Assembly (NCBI GenBank): GCA_037200845.1
Contig: JBBCGQ010000001.1
Location: 496,001 to 560,000, forward strand
Length of the DNA stretch: 64,000 nt
Source of the DNA: Bauldia sp.
GTDB lineage: Bacteria > Pseudomonadota > Alphaproteobacteria > Rhizobiales > Kaistiaceae
Reading direction: 5' to 3'
Part shown: positions 35,382 to 43,662 of the stretch, in pieces
How positions within the stretch are numbered: position 1 is the stretch's first letter
How the letters are laid out: the number at the start of each line of letters is the position of its first letter
Notes under the pieces: generated by a model
Told to the model about the DNA's origin: nothing
The model's database searches: none
What the model saw: only the letters and a program-made list of their open reading frames with translations
Program-made: the position numbers and the translations under genes

Positions 35382-36437
35382 TCAGCTCTTCCAGCGCAGC
35401 GTCGCTGCCTTGATCGGGTTGACGAAATCGCGGCCCTCGTTGCCGGCCGCGACCCACTCGTCCTTGAGGCGCATCCACCAGCGGGCCTGGGTGTTGACGT
35501 CGTTGATCAGCATCATCTTGGGCGCGCGCACCAGCCCCTCGCGCTGCTTCTCGGCGATGGCGCGGTCCTGCCCGACGAAGACGTTGGCGACATAGCGCAC
35601 GATCGGCTTGACCAGATTGGCCCACGCCGGCGTCGCCCAGATGATCTGGTGGAACGCGGTCTCCTCGTCGCTGATCGGCGTCAGCGCCGAGACGGTGACG
35701 ACGGCATTGCGCTCGCCGTTGATGTCCTCGATGCGCAGCCCCGGCAGGCGGTAGCTGATCTCGGTGGTCACCTCGCGGCCGAGGAGACGGTAGAGCAGGT
35801 TCTGCGCCGTCACCTTGTGGCGCAGCATTCGGAATCCGAGATCGGAGGGCGCGAAGCTTTTTTCCTTCGGCTTCACCACGCCGACCTTGGCGCGGTACCA
35901 CTTGGAGGTATGCACGAAGGCGATGTGCCCCGGGTCCATCAGCCCGAAGGCGGCGTGATCGACCGAGCACGGGAACGTCTGCTCGACGTGCACCTTCGGC
36001 TGCGCGTCGGCGGCGAACAGCGGCATCATCGGCGGCTTCGCCATCTCGCCGGCCGGTGCCTCGCCGTCGCGCGCAAAGTAGACCCAGACCAGGCCCTGCT
36101 GCTCGACGCACGGGTAGGCGGCGGTGCGGATCTTGGCGAGGTCGATCTTCTGGTCGTCCATCGCCGAGGGGATGAACGCGCACGTGCCGTCGGAGCCGTA
36201 CTGCCAGCCGTGATAGGTGCAGGCGATGCGCTCGCCGTCGAAGCGGCCATGGTGCAGCGGCATGCCGCGGTGCGGGCAGATGTCGTTGATGGCGAAGACC
36301 GAGCCGTTCTTGCGCCGCGCCAGCAGGATCTGGTCGCCCAGCATGACGCGCACGGCGGTCGTGCCCGGGGCGAGTTCGCCGGCGGGCATCGCGACGTACC
36401 AGAAGCCACGCAGTAGTTCGGCTTTCAGGCCCTGCAC
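35382..36437 (-). CDS. Rieske 2Fe-2S ring-hydroxylating oxygenase, alpha subunit type
   Basis: 351 aa. The N-terminal Rieske domain binds the cluster through CPHRGMPLHHGRFDGE and CTYHGWQYGSDG (CxH...CxxH). The C-terminal domain has the mononuclear iron site SVDHAAFGLMDPGHIAFVH (Asp and two His). The layout matches the VanA/phthalate oxygenase class IA group, which needs a separate reductase; none is adjacent. The substrate is unknown. It lies 3 bp upstream of pheS on the same strand, an unusual companion for a tRNA synthetase operon and probably a recent neighbour. Confidence 0.92.
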   Translation of the reverse strand: MQGLKAELLRGFWYVAMPAGELAPGTTAVRVMLGDQILLARRKNGSVFAINDICPHRGMPLHHGRFDGERIACTYHGWQYGSDGTCAFIPSAMDDQKIDLAKIRTAAYPCVEQQGLVWVYFARDGEAPAGEMAKPPMMPLFAADAQPKVHVEQTFPCSVDHAAFGLMDPGHIAFVHTSKWYRAKVGVVKPKEKSFAPSDLGFRMLRHKVTAQNLLYRLLGREVTTEISYRLPGLRIEDINGERNAVVTVSALTPISDEETAFHQIIWATPAWANLVKPIVRYVANVFVGQDRAIAEKQREGLVRAPKMMLINDVNTQARWWMRLKDEWVAAGNEGRDFVNPIKAATLRWKS

Positions 36438-36465
36438 TTCGTGTTAACCCTCACCCACGCCCGGA

Positions 36466-36492
36466 CAAAAGTTTCGGGACTTCTATCCCGAA
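36466..36492 (-). terminator. Terminator after rplT
   Basis: On the minus strand TTCGGGA (36492-36486) pairs with TCCCGAA (36479-36473) and is followed by ACTTTTG. It would end the rpmI-rplT transcript before the Rieske-pheST group. Confidence 0.6.
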
Positions 36493-36523
36493 GCGCTTCC
36501 GCCGCGAAACGCTGGTCAGAGGG

Positions 36524-36883
36524 TCAGGCAGCGAGCGCGCCCGATGCCTTCTCGACCAGCGCCTTGAACGAGGCCGGCTCGCTGACGGCGAGCTCGGCCA
36601 GGACCTTGCGGTCAACCTCGACCCCGGCCTTGCCGAGGCCGCTGATAAATCGACCGTAGGTAAGGCCATGCTCGCGCACGGCGGCGTTGATGCGCTGGAT
36701 CCACAGGGCGCGGAAGGAGCGCTTCCGGTTCTTGCGGTCGCGGAAGGCATATTGCGCCGCCTTGTCGACGGCGGCCTTCGCGGTGCGGATGGTGTTCTTG
36801 CGGCGGCCGTAGAAGCCCTTGGCGCGCTTCAGGACCTTCTTGTGCTTGGCGTGCGATGTGACGCCACGTTTAACTCGTGCCAT
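36524..36883 (-). CDS. rplT: 50S ribosomal protein L20
   Basis: 119 aa. It binds 23S rRNA early in large-subunit assembly and in many bacteria represses its own operon. The canonical N-terminus [20 protein letters not shown], the central [20 protein letters not shown] and [19 protein letters not shown] are all conserved. It is 43 bp downstream of rpmI and clearly co-transcribed with it. Length is normal. Confidence 0.99.
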   Translation of the reverse strand: MARVKRGVTSHAKHKKVLKRAKGFYGRRKNTIRTAKAAVDKAAQYAFRDRKNRKRSFRALWIQRINAAVREHGLTYGRFISGLGKAGVEVDRKVLAELAVSEPASFKALVEKASGALAA

Positions 36884-36926
36884 TTCTCAATTTCCTCGGA
36901 TGTTGGGTGCGGTTGACGGACGGGAG

Positions 36927-37127
36927 CTACGCGTTCGGAAGGAAGTACTTCCGGACGTTGTCGCCGTCGGTCTTGAACAGCACCTTGGTGCCGCGGAGAT
37001 TGCGGATTTGCTTGGCAGTGCGCCGGATCATCATGTGACGCTTGCCGCGCTGGGCATGCTTCACCTTACCGGTGGCGGTCACCTTGAATCGCTTCTTGGC
37101 GCCGCTCTTGGTCTTGAGCTTGGGCAT
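36927..37127 (-). CDS. rpmI: 50S ribosomal protein L35
   Basis: 66 aa. [20 protein letters not shown] and the basic middle ([20 protein letters not shown]) are typical of bL35. It heads the rpmI-rplT operon. infC lies about 2 kb further upstream and is separated by a methyltransferase and a lipid-kinase-like gene, so the usual infC-rpmI-rplT order is interrupted here. Confidence 0.99.
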   Translation of the reverse strand: MPKLKTKSGAKKRFKVTATGKVKHAQRGKRHMMIRRTAKQIRNLRGTKVLFKTDGDNVRKYFLPNA

Positions 37128-37294
37128 TTTGCTTCCCTAAGGTTGGAGCTGAAACAGCGTCGCCACGGCATGCCCTTCCATGGCCGGGCGGCGCGAAACC
37201 GCGGGGTTTATAGCGGCGAGGGGTGCGGCGCACAAGGGCGGCGGAGGCGCGGCTGCCCGCCTGGAATCGTGCGTTTTCGGGCCTGGCGAGCGGC

Positions 37295-38110
37295 TCAGGC
37301 GGGTTTCTGGGCCGAGAAGAACAGCGTCTGCAGCGGGATCGACCGGCCGTCGGGGCCGAATTCGCGGTGATACGCCTCGGTGAGCTTGGCTACGAGCGCC
37401 TCCGGATCGACGCCGCCCCGCGCCTTGACCTGGTCGATGACCGGGGTGCCGTAGATGAAACCGCGCGCAAAGTGCCGGAAGTCGGGCACGGCCTTCTGCA
37501 GCCGGATGACCGAGGCGTTGATGTCGGCGAAGCCCGCCGCCGTCAGCGAATCCTTGATCGCCTCGAACGGATACGAGAACGGAATCTTCTGAAACTGCGG
37601 CGGATCCTTTGGGAAGAAGGCGGCGACGGTCTCGTAGGCGATCCGTCCATACGAGTTGTGGGCGTGGCTGTCCCAGACGCTGAACAGATACGTGCCGCCG
37701 GGCTGCAGCACGCGAAGCACCTCGCGGTAGCCCTTGTCCTTGTCGGGATAGAACATCACGCCGAACTGGCAGACCACCGCATCGAAGCTGTTGTCGCTAA
37801 AGGGCAGCGCGGTGCCGTCCGCCGGCTGGAAGGTCAGAGCCTCGCCGGGCCGGAACCGCTTGCGCGCGATGTCGAGCATGGCCGCCGCAAGGTCGGTGAC
37901 CGTCATGGGGATGCTGGCCGGCAGCGCATCGCGCATGGCGCGCGTGACGACGCCCGTGCCCGCCGCAGTCTCCAGCACATGCGTCGGCTTCAGCGCGGCG
38001 AGCCGCCGTGCCATCTCGGCCGCAAAGTCGACGAAGATGATCGGGACGAGCGCGTTGTCGTAGTACTCGGGAATGTTGCCGGAGAAAGACGTGCTGTTAT
38101 CGTTGCTCAT
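37295..38110 (-). CDS. Class I SAM-dependent methyltransferase
   Basis: 271 aa. Motif I is VLETAAGTGVVTRAMRDAL, then MTVTDLAAAMLDIARKRF (motif II Asp region) and SFDAVVCQFGVMFYPDKDKG with the following EVLRVLQPGGTYLFSVW. This is the UbiE/Methyltransf_11 type that acts on small molecules; the substrate cannot be told. The C-terminus contains family-specific sequence (HFARGFIYGTPVIDQVKARG). Its ATG overlaps the stop of the upstream kinase-like gene by 4 bp, so the two are coupled. Confidence 0.9.
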   Translation of the reverse strand: MSNDNSTSFSGNIPEYYDNALVPIIFVDFAAEMARRLAALKPTHVLETAAGTGVVTRAMRDALPASIPMTVTDLAAAMLDIARKRFRPGEALTFQPADGTALPFSDNSFDAVVCQFGVMFYPDKDKGYREVLRVLQPGGTYLFSVWDSHAHNSYGRIAYETVAAFFPKDPPQFQKIPFSYPFEAIKDSLTAAGFADINASVIRLQKAVPDFRHFARGFIYGTPVIDQVKARGGVDPEALVAKLTEAYHREFGPDGRSIPLQTLFFSAQKPA

Positions 38111-39012
38111 GCTGCGGCCTCGCTCGCCTTGGGCGCCAGCACCTTAAGCCCTCCCGCGACGATCTTCACCTCCAGCGGCCCCTGCAGCCGCACGAGCTCC
38201 CCGTCGAGCGTCGTCGGCACCGTGACCCGCCGGTGGAAACGTATGGTGGCTGCCGGAGTCTCCAGGTACGCGACCAGCGGATGCTCCTCCGCCGCCCCCA
38301 GCGCCGCAGCGGCGGTGACGCGCGCAAGCTGCACCCAGCCGCGCGCGGTCGTGACGTAGACGCCGAGCACGCCGCCGTCGAGGCGGTCGGCATACGGCAT
38401 GTGACCCTTGCCGAACGGGTTGTTGCTGATCACGACGCCGGCCGTGCGGCGCTCGATTTTCCGGTCGGCATTCTCGATCGACACGTCGAAGCGGTGCGAA
38501 TGGCGCACGACGCGCAGGAAGGCGCGCGCGCTGCCGATCATCTTGCCGATGCGCGAGCCGTACGCGAGCTTCTCGCGCTCCGCCACCATCGCCGGATGGA
38601 GACCGAGGGCGAGGGCGTGGACGAACAAACGGCCGTTGACGCTGGCGATGTCGACGGTGCGTACCTCGCCGCCGGCCAGCGCCGCGGCGGCCGCCTTCAT
38701 GTCCGGCGGGATGGCGAGCGAGTGCGCGAAAAAATTCATCGTGCCGAGCGGCAATACGCCAAGAGCAACACCGGCCTCGGCGGCGATCGCCGCGGCAGCG
38801 GAGATCGTGCCGTCGCCGCCGCCCACCACGATGGCCTCGCTTTGCTTCGCCGCCTTCTTGATCGCGGCAATCGCGTCGCCGCCCGCCGCGACATGCACCG
38901 TCACGTCGTGTCCGGCCTCGCGGAAAATCGCCGCGATCTGCTCGCCGACCTTCTCCGCATCGAGCGTGCGCAGCGTTCCGGCTTCGCGATTGAGGATGAG
39001 CGAAATCTTCAT
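38107..39012 (-). CDS. Diacylglycerol kinase catalytic-domain family protein
   Basis: 301 aa. MKISLILNREAGTLRTLDAE starts at ATG 39012; an upstream in-frame extension lacks conservation. The ATP site IVVGGGDGTISAAAAIA and the LGVLPLGTMNFFAHSLAIP segment define the DAGK/YegS family of lipid kinases. The C-terminal beta domain ends with LDGELVRLQGPLEVKIVAGG. It probably phosphorylates a lipid or sphingoid-like substrate. Located between infC and a methyltransferase. Confidence 0.9.
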   Translation of the reverse strand: MKISLILNREAGTLRTLDAEKVGEQIAAIFREAGHDVTVHVAAGGDAIAAIKKAAKQSEAIVVGGGDGTISAAAAIAAEAGVALGVLPLGTMNFFAHSLAIPPDMKAAAAALAGGEVRTVDIASVNGRLFVHALALGLHPAMVAEREKLAYGSRIGKMIGSARAFLRVVRHSHRFDVSIENADRKIERRTAGVVISNNPFGKGHMPYADRLDGGVLGVYVTTARGWVQLARVTAAAALGAAEEHPLVAYLETPAATIRFHRRVTVPTTLDGELVRLQGPLEVKIVAGGLKVLAPKASEAAA

Positions 39013-39031
39013 CGTGTTCCCAGAAATGCGA

Positions 39032-39053
39032 AAGCCGGCGAGGGCGCCGGCTT
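39032..39053 (-). terminator. Stem-loop after infC, probable terminator
   Basis: AAGCCGGCG (39032-39040) and CGCCGGCTT (39045-39053) form a perfect 9-bp stem with a 4-nt loop. On the minus strand it is followed by TCGCATTTCT, a weak T-rich tail. Confidence 0.5.
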
Positions 39054-39081
39054 CCAACTAGCGAACGGTACGGAGCGCGGA

Positions 39082-39618
39082 CTACCGCGGCGCCAGCACC
39101 ATCATCATCTGCCGGCCTTCCATCTTCGGCTCGGCCTCGACCTTGGCGATCGGCGCCGTGTCTTCCTTGACCTTGTCGAGCAGCTTGGCGCCGAGCTCGA
39201 TGTGCGCCATCTCGCGGCCGCGGAAGCGCAGCGTCAGCTTGACCTTGTCGCCGTCCTCGAAGAACCGCTTGATCGCCCGCATCTTCACTTCGTAGTCGTG
39301 AACGTCGATGTTCGGGCGCATCTTGATCTCCTTGATCTCGATGACCTTCTGGCGCTTGCGCGCCTCGGTTGCCTTCTTCTGCGCCGCATATTTGAAGCGG
39401 CCGTAGTCGAGAATCTTCGCGACCGGCGGGTCCTGGTTCGGCGAGATGACTACGAGATCCATGCCCGCTTCGCGGGCCATTTCGAGGGCGCGTTGAATCG
39501 GCGTATTGCCGTGATTCTCGCCCTTGTCGTCGATCAACTGGACCGCAGATGAGCGGATGTCCTCGTTGATCGCTGGGCCTTCCTTGGTGGTGGGCGGTGC
39601 TCTAAACGGACGGCGAAT
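39082..39618 (-). CDS. infC: Translation initiation factor IF-3
   Basis: 178 aa. Binds the 30S subunit and checks the start codon and initiator tRNA. The conserved rhizobial N-terminus [20 protein letters not shown] begins with an ATT codon at 39618, preceded at ideal distance by AGGAG. An upstream TTG (39642) has no ribosome binding site. A rare ATT start is the classical IF-3 autoregulation device. The N-domain ([20 protein letters not shown]), linker ([20 protein letters not shown]) and C-domain ([15 protein letters not shown]) are complete. Confidence 0.97.
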   Translation of the reverse strand: MRRPFRAPPTTKEGPAINEDIRSSAVQLIDDKGENHGNTPIQRALEMAREAGMDLVVISPNQDPPVAKILDYGRFKYAAQKKATEARKRQKVIEIKEIKMRPNIDVHDYEVKMRAIKRFFEDGDKVKLTLRFRGREMAHIELGAKLLDKVKEDTAPIAKVEAEPKMEGRQMMMVLAPR

Positions 39619-39714
39619 GGTGGTCTTCTCCTCGGTGGACAATGGGAGCGAGAGGATTCGGGCAAGCGGCGCGGGAAGTCAACCGCTGCCGGGCTGCATA
39701 AATGGGGTCCCCGC

Positions 39715-40488
39715 ATGGCTGACACAACGGCGGAACGCCTGACGGTGGATACAGGTTCCGCTGCCCGCGAGATCGCAGTGATCCGCCGCGCCGGCGGCTC
39801 GCCCGGGCTGTTCTGGCTGGGCGGCTTCATGTCGAACATAGAGGGCAGCAAGGCCGTCGCGGTCGACGCCTTCGCCGCCGAAAAGGGCCTCGCCGCCACC
39901 CGGTTCGACTATTCCGGCCACGGCGCCTCGGGCGGCGCCTTCACCGACGGCACCATAACGCGCTGGCTGCAGGAGGCGAGGGCGGTGTTCGATACCACCG
40001 CCGGCCCCCAGATCGTGATCGGCTCGTCGATGGGCGGGTGGCTGGCGCTGTTGTTCGCCGAGGCGATGCGCGGCACCGGCCGGGTTGCCGGCCTGCTGCT
40101 GATCGCGCCGGCCTTCGACATGACGCGCACGCTGATGCGCGACCGCATGACCAAGAAGGCGCGCGCGGCGCTGGAGCGCGACGGCTACGTCAACGAACCC
40201 AGCGCCTACTCCGATCAGCCCTACGTCATCACCCGCGCCGTGATCGAGGACGGCGAGGCCTACGTATTTGGCGACCGCCTGATCGAGGTCGGCTGCCCGG
40301 TCGTCATCCTGCAGGGTATTGCCGACCGCGAGGTACCGTGGCGCCACGCGGCGTCACTGGTCGAGAAACTCGCCTCCGACGACGTCGTGCTGACCCTGGT
40401 CAAGGACGGCGACCACCGCCTGTCGCGGCCGGAGGATCTGGAGCGCATCCGCGCCGCGCTCGCCGGCCTCGTCGCCGACGCCGGGTGA
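39715..40488 (+). CDS. Alpha/beta hydrolase
   Basis: 257 aa, cytosolic. Serine nucleophile in IVIGSSMGGWLALLFAEAMR, oxyanion region in LFWLGGFMSNIEGSKAVAVD, acid in ILQGIADREVPWRHAASL and histidine in VKDGDHRLSRPEDLERI. The family is related to palmitoyl-protein thioesterase ABHD10-type hydrolases. It is often found divergently next to infC in Rhizobiales, as here. The substrate is unknown. The 96-bp gap to infC must hold both promoters. Confidence 0.9.
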   Translation: MADTTAERLTVDTGSAAREIAVIRRAGGSPGLFWLGGFMSNIEGSKAVAVDAFAAEKGLAATRFDYSGHGASGGAFTDGTITRWLQEARAVFDTTAGPQIVIGSSMGGWLALLFAEAMRGTGRVAGLLLIAPAFDMTRTLMRDRMTKKARAALERDGYVNEPSAYSDQPYVITRAVIEDGEAYVFGDRLIEVGCPVVILQGIADREVPWRHAASLVEKLASDDVVLTLVKDGDHRLSRPEDLERIRAALAGLVADAG

Positions 40489-40495
40489 TGGCTTT

Positions 40496-40620
40496 CCTCC
40501 CCGCTCATCCCTGCGAAAGCGGGGACCCGGGTGGAGCGTCCTGCGCTGATCTTTGCGGTCCTTTCGCGTTGCCGCTCGTTAGTCCCCGCCTTCGCCGGGA
40601 AGAGCGGAGTGGAGGTAGAA
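40496..40620. repeat. Intergenic palindromic repeat, GGGGACCCGG / CCCCGCCTTCGCC family
   Basis: CTGCGAAAGCGGGGACCCGG near 40508 is matched as an inverted copy by AGTCCCCGCCTTCGCCGGGA near 40591, with unrelated sequence between. The same family occurs at 53385-53500 and 53600-53710. It fills the gap before regB. Confidence 0.65.
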
Positions 40621-40664
40621 GCACACCGTGAGACGCAACCGCCTGATCTGCTAGGATCGCGGCG

Positions 40665-42050
40665 ATGAGCGACATCGTCGTTGCCCCGACCCGCGCCTTC
40701 TCCCCGCGCAGCCTGCGTCTCGATACGCTGGTGCGGCTGCGCTGGCTGGCGGTCGGTGGCCAGGCGCTGGCCGTGCTGTTCGTTCGCTTTGTGCTGGTCT
40801 TCCCGCTGCCGACGACGCTCTGCCTCCTGCTCATCGGCCTCTCCGCCGGCATCAATCTCGTGCTCCGCGCCCGCTATCCGGCGACGCTCCGCCTCGGCCA
40901 GTGGCCGGCCTTCGCGCTGCTCGCCTACGACGTCGTGCAACTCGGAGCGCTGCTGTTCCTCACCGGCGGGCTGGAGAATCCGTTCGCCATCCTGCTGCTG
41001 GCGCCGGTCATCGTCTCCGCCGCGGCGCTCGCCTCGCGCCCGACCGCGGCGCTGGGCCTCCTGGTCATCGCCGTGGCGTCCGTGCTCGCCGTCTATCACT
41101 GGCAACTGCCGTGGTACGTCGGCGGCTCGGAGAACCTGCCGCTGCTCTACGTCGGCGGCGTCTGGGTGGCGCTGGTCTCGGCCTGCGTCTTCACCGGCGT
41201 CTACGCCTTCCGCGTCGCCGAGGAAGCGCGCCAACTGGCGAAGGCGCTGAACGCCACCGAGATGGTGCTGGCGCGCGAGCAGCACCTCTACGCCCTCGAC
41301 GGATTGGCGGCAGCCGCCGCGCATGAGCTCGGCACGCCGCTCGCCACCATCGCGCTGGTCGCCAAGGAAATGGAACGCGATTTCCCCCCGGGCAGCCCAC
41401 ATGCCGACGACGTCGCGCTGCTGAGGTCGCAGTCGCAGCGCTGCCGCGAAATCTTGTCCCGTCTCACGTCGATGTCCGGCCAGGTCGACAGGCACCTGTC
41501 GCGCCTGCCGCTCTCGCACCTGATCGAGGAGGTGGTCGAGGCCTATCGCGCCTTCGCCGCGAAGATCGAGGTGACGCCGCCGAACGGCAAGGGTCCGGAG
41601 CCGATCGGCATCCGCAATCCGGCGATCGTGCAGGGCCTCGTCAATCTCGTCGAGAACGCCGTCGACTTCGCCACCGAGCGGGTGACCGTCGGCACCGAAT
41701 GGAACGACACCGAGGTCGCGATCACCATCGCCGACGACGGGCCGGGATTTTCCTCGGCGATCATCGACCGCCTCGGCGAGCCCTACATCACCACCCGGCG
41801 CGATGCCGCCTCGGGCGAGGCCGACCACGAGGCCGGCGGCCTGGGCCTCGGCCTGTTCATCGCCAAGACGCTGCTGGAGCGTTCCGGCGCCGTCCTCGAC
41901 CTCGCCAACCGCGTCGCCCCGGCCAAAGGCGCGGTGATTCGCATAGCCTGGCCGCGCGCCCTCATGGACGCAGGCCCGGCCACGGCCGGTTCCGCCTCGG
42001 AAACCATCGATGATAGAACGCCTTGGCGGCGGCCGGTGGAGACCCTATAA
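40665..42050 (+). CDS. regB: Redox-sensing histidine kinase RegB/ActS/PrrB
   Basis: 461 aa inner-membrane kinase controlling redox-dependent genes with RegA. Six N-terminal helices include the quinone-binding signature LFLTGGLENPFAILLLAPV. The H box AAAAHELGTPLATIALVAKE holds the phosphorylated His. SQRCREILSRLTSM holds the redox-active cysteine (equivalent to Cys265 of Rhodobacter RegB). The ATPase part has N box LVNLVENAVDFA, G1 DDGPGF and G2 GGLGLGLFIAKTLL. All key residues are present, so the sensor looks functional. The regulator gene follows 72 bp downstream. Confidence 0.95.
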   Translation: MSDIVVAPTRAFSPRSLRLDTLVRLRWLAVGGQALAVLFVRFVLVFPLPTTLCLLLIGLSAGINLVLRARYPATLRLGQWPAFALLAYDVVQLGALLFLTGGLENPFAILLLAPVIVSAAALASRPTAALGLLVIAVASVLAVYHWQLPWYVGGSENLPLLYVGGVWVALVSACVFTGVYAFRVAEEARQLAKALNATEMVLAREQHLYALDGLAAAAAHELGTPLATIALVAKEMERDFPPGSPHADDVALLRSQSQRCREILSRLTSMSGQVDRHLSRLPLSHLIEEVVEAYRAFAAKIEVTPPNGKGPEPIGIRNPAIVQGLVNLVENAVDFATERVTVGTEWNDTEVAITIADDGPGFSSAIIDRLGEPYITTRRDAASGEADHEAGGLGLGLFIAKTLLERSGAVLDLANRVAPAKGAVIRIAWPRALMDAGPATAGSASETIDDRTPWRRPVETL

Positions 42051-42122
42051 CCCCTACCAACCCACCTAGCCGCCTGGCCTGCCGGACGCCCGCATTGGCG
42101 CGCGGGCCGATCCGAGGCCAGC

Positions 42123-42657
42123 ATGACCGGTACCGAGATGTCGCTGCTCATCGTCGATGACGACAAGGCCTTTCTCCAGCGCCTGGCCCGCGCCATGGAA
42201 ACCCGCGGCTATGTCGTCGATACCGCCGACACCGTCGCCGAGGGCATCAAGAAGGCCGAGGCCATGCCGCCCGCCTTCGCGGTCGTCGATATGCGCCTGG
42301 AAGACGGCAACGGCCTCGACGTGATCGAGCTGGTCCGCAAGCGCCGCCCCGACTCGCGCGTCGTCGTCCTCACCGGCTACGGCAACATCGCGACTGCCGT
42401 GACCGCGGTTAAGCTTGGCGCCGTCGATTATCTCGCCAAGCCCGCCGACGCCGACGAGATCCATTTCGCGCTCACCCCGCGAGCCCGGCGAGCGCGCCCC
42501 GCCGCCGGAAAATCCGATGTCGGCCGATCGCGTCCGCTGGGAACACATCCAGCGCGTCTACGAACTCTGCGACCGCAATGTCTCGGAGACCGCGCGCCGG
42601 CTGAACATGCACCGCCGGACGTTGCAGCGGATACTGGCGAAGCGCGCCCCGCGGTAA
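42123..42657 (+). pseudogene. regA: Response regulator RegA/ActR/PrrA with a +1 frameshift
   Basis: The receiver domain is complete (SLLIVDDDKAFLQRLARAME, phospho-acceptor in FAVVDMRLEDGNGLDV, VVVLTGYGNIATAVTAVKLG, Lys in YLAKPADADE). After residue 118 the frame goes wrong: the conserved linker and Fis-type helix-turn-helix (REPGERAPPPENPMSADRV, then NVSETARRLNMHRRTLQRIL) continue in the +1 frame to 42657. One extra C in the CCCC run at 42475-42478 explains the shift, and removing it gives 177 aa, near the normal 180-184. As written, the product (stop at 42671) has no DNA-binding domain. This could be a sequencing error, since RegA is highly conserved, or a real mutation. Confidence 0.9.
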
Positions 42658-42670
42658 GCCGCCCGAGGTG

Positions 42671-42840
42671 AGGAGGAGGGACACCCCTCCCCAAACGGCC
42701 TTTGGCCGTTTGACCCTCCCACAAGGGGAGGGTTCATCCTTGTTGAAACACCACGCTCCAACAAACTCCACTTGTTGAGCCCTCCCCTTGTGGGAGGGCC
42801 AAAACCGCATCGCGGTTTTGGGGAGGGGTGTCTCTCCTCC
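42671..42840. repeat. 170-bp palindromic intergenic repeat, copy B (inverted relative to copy A)
   Basis: The arms run from ACACCCCTCCCC (42681) to GGGGAGGGGTGTCTCTCC (about 42838). Inner hairpins are AAACGGCC-TTT-GGCCGTTT and AAAACCGC-AT-CGCGGTTTT. Its reverse complement aligns along its length with 30077-30236, including the central GGAGTTTGTTGGA and TTTCAACA. The hairpin stems differ between copies but keep pairing. Confidence 0.85.
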
Positions 42841-42870
42841 CATGAGTGGAGAAGGCGGGAGGGCGAAGCC

Positions 42871-43353
42871 CTACCCGAAAACCTCGCCAGCACCCGGATC
42901 GATCAGCCCGTGCAGCCTCAGCGCCGCGGCCTGGGCAAACCGCACCAGCATCGCCTTCCGCGTCGCACCGGGCAGCCGGTGTTCCGGCGCCTCGCGCAGC
43001 ACCTCGGCGCCGAACGCGTCGGCCATGATCAGGCCGGCGTCCTCCGGGAAAATCTCGGCCGGTACCGCGGTGTGCGAGGCGAAGAACAGCCGGTCGCACG
43101 AGAGGCGGTAGTCCGGCCACTTCTCGTCGGCGCGGAAATCCTCGATCGACGATTTGATCTCGACGATCCACAGGTCGCCCGACGGCCCTAGCCCGACGAT
43201 GTCGGCGCGGCGGCCGGTGGCGAGCGGCAGCTCGCTCACCACGACAAAGCCCTGCGTCCGTAGCAGCCGCCCGACCCCCCGCGCCACGGAAGCCGCGTGC
43301 GGCGATTGCCGTCCATCGACCGGCGGCACGAGGCCCGAATGATCCATCAGCAT
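42871..43353 (-). CDS. mmcB: MmcB family DNA repair protein
   Basis: 160 aa. A compact PD-(D/E)XK nuclease fold: VARGVGRLLRTQGFVVVSEL, then GRRADIVGLGPSGDLWIVEI and KSSIEDFRADEKWPDYRL, giving the D...E-x-K catalytic set. MmcB is restricted to alphaproteobacteria and was linked in Caulobacter to ImuABC-dependent mutagenesis after DNA damage. No imu genes are in the window. It starts at ATG 43353; an ATG six bases further in (43347) is possible. Transcribed alone toward the repeat at 42671-42840. Confidence 0.9.
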   Translation of the reverse strand: MLMDHSGLVPPVDGRQSPHAASVARGVGRLLRTQGFVVVSELPLATGRRADIVGLGPSGDLWIVEIKSSIEDFRADEKWPDYRLSCDRLFFASHTAVPAEIFPEDAGLIMADAFGAEVLREAPEHRLPGATRKAMLVRFAQAAALRLHGLIDPGAGEVFG

Positions 43354-43410
43354 GAGAACAAAAGTGGCACGCGAATCGCTTCGATGGAAGCGAAAAAGCG
43401 CGCGCCAGTT

Positions 43411-43613
43411 GCTTACCTCTCCCTGAGGGAGAGGGCTTTGAGCCTTATGAGCGAAGCGAATTAGGCGAAAAGGGTGAGGGGTTAGGGACAGGCGTTTTGA
43501 GCGATGGGCCCCTGACCCCTCCTCCCTTCCTCCCTTCCTCCCTTCCTCCCTTCCTCCCTAGGCTTACTTCGTTCGCCAAGTTCGGAAGCCCTCTCCCTCA
43601 GGGAGAGGTGACT
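43411..43613. repeat. Inverted pair of CCTCTCCCTGAGGGAGAGG repeats flanking a tandem repeat
   Basis: The gap 43354-43662 holds no gene. CCTCTCCCTGAGGGAGAGG at 43416-43434 continues with GAGCGAAGCGAATTAGGCGA. The mirror unit ending CTCTCCCTCAGGGAGAGGTGAC at about 43612 includes TTCGTTCGCC. The two units face each other around a tandem repeat at 43520-43558. The family also occurs upstream of queG. Confidence 0.75.
43520..43558. repeat. Tandem octanucleotide repeat, about 5 x CCTCCCTT
   Basis: An uninterrupted polypyrimidine run of an 8-bp unit repeated almost five times, ending in CCTCCC. Such runs vary in length by slippage and can form triplex DNA. It lies 105 bp upstream of the LysE-type exporter start. 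Confidence 0.88.
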
Positions 43614-43662
43614 CATCGGCATGGAGTTGGCTCGATGCGAGCACCGGCGCTACGATCCGCCT

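Noticed and set aside
34335-36416. Open frame of 693 codons on the plus strand opposite pheS and the Rieske gene
   Set aside because: It mirrors two well-conserved genes and has no recognisable motif; third-position bias fits the minus strand.
42123-42671. Programmed frameshifting in regA
   Set aside because: There is no classic slippery heptamer or clear downstream structure, and regA is not known to use recoding. A base-call error or a simple mutation is more likely.
43520-43558. CRISPR-like array
   Set aside because: The unit is only 8 bp with no spacers. No other regularly spaced repeat or cas gene was seen in the window.
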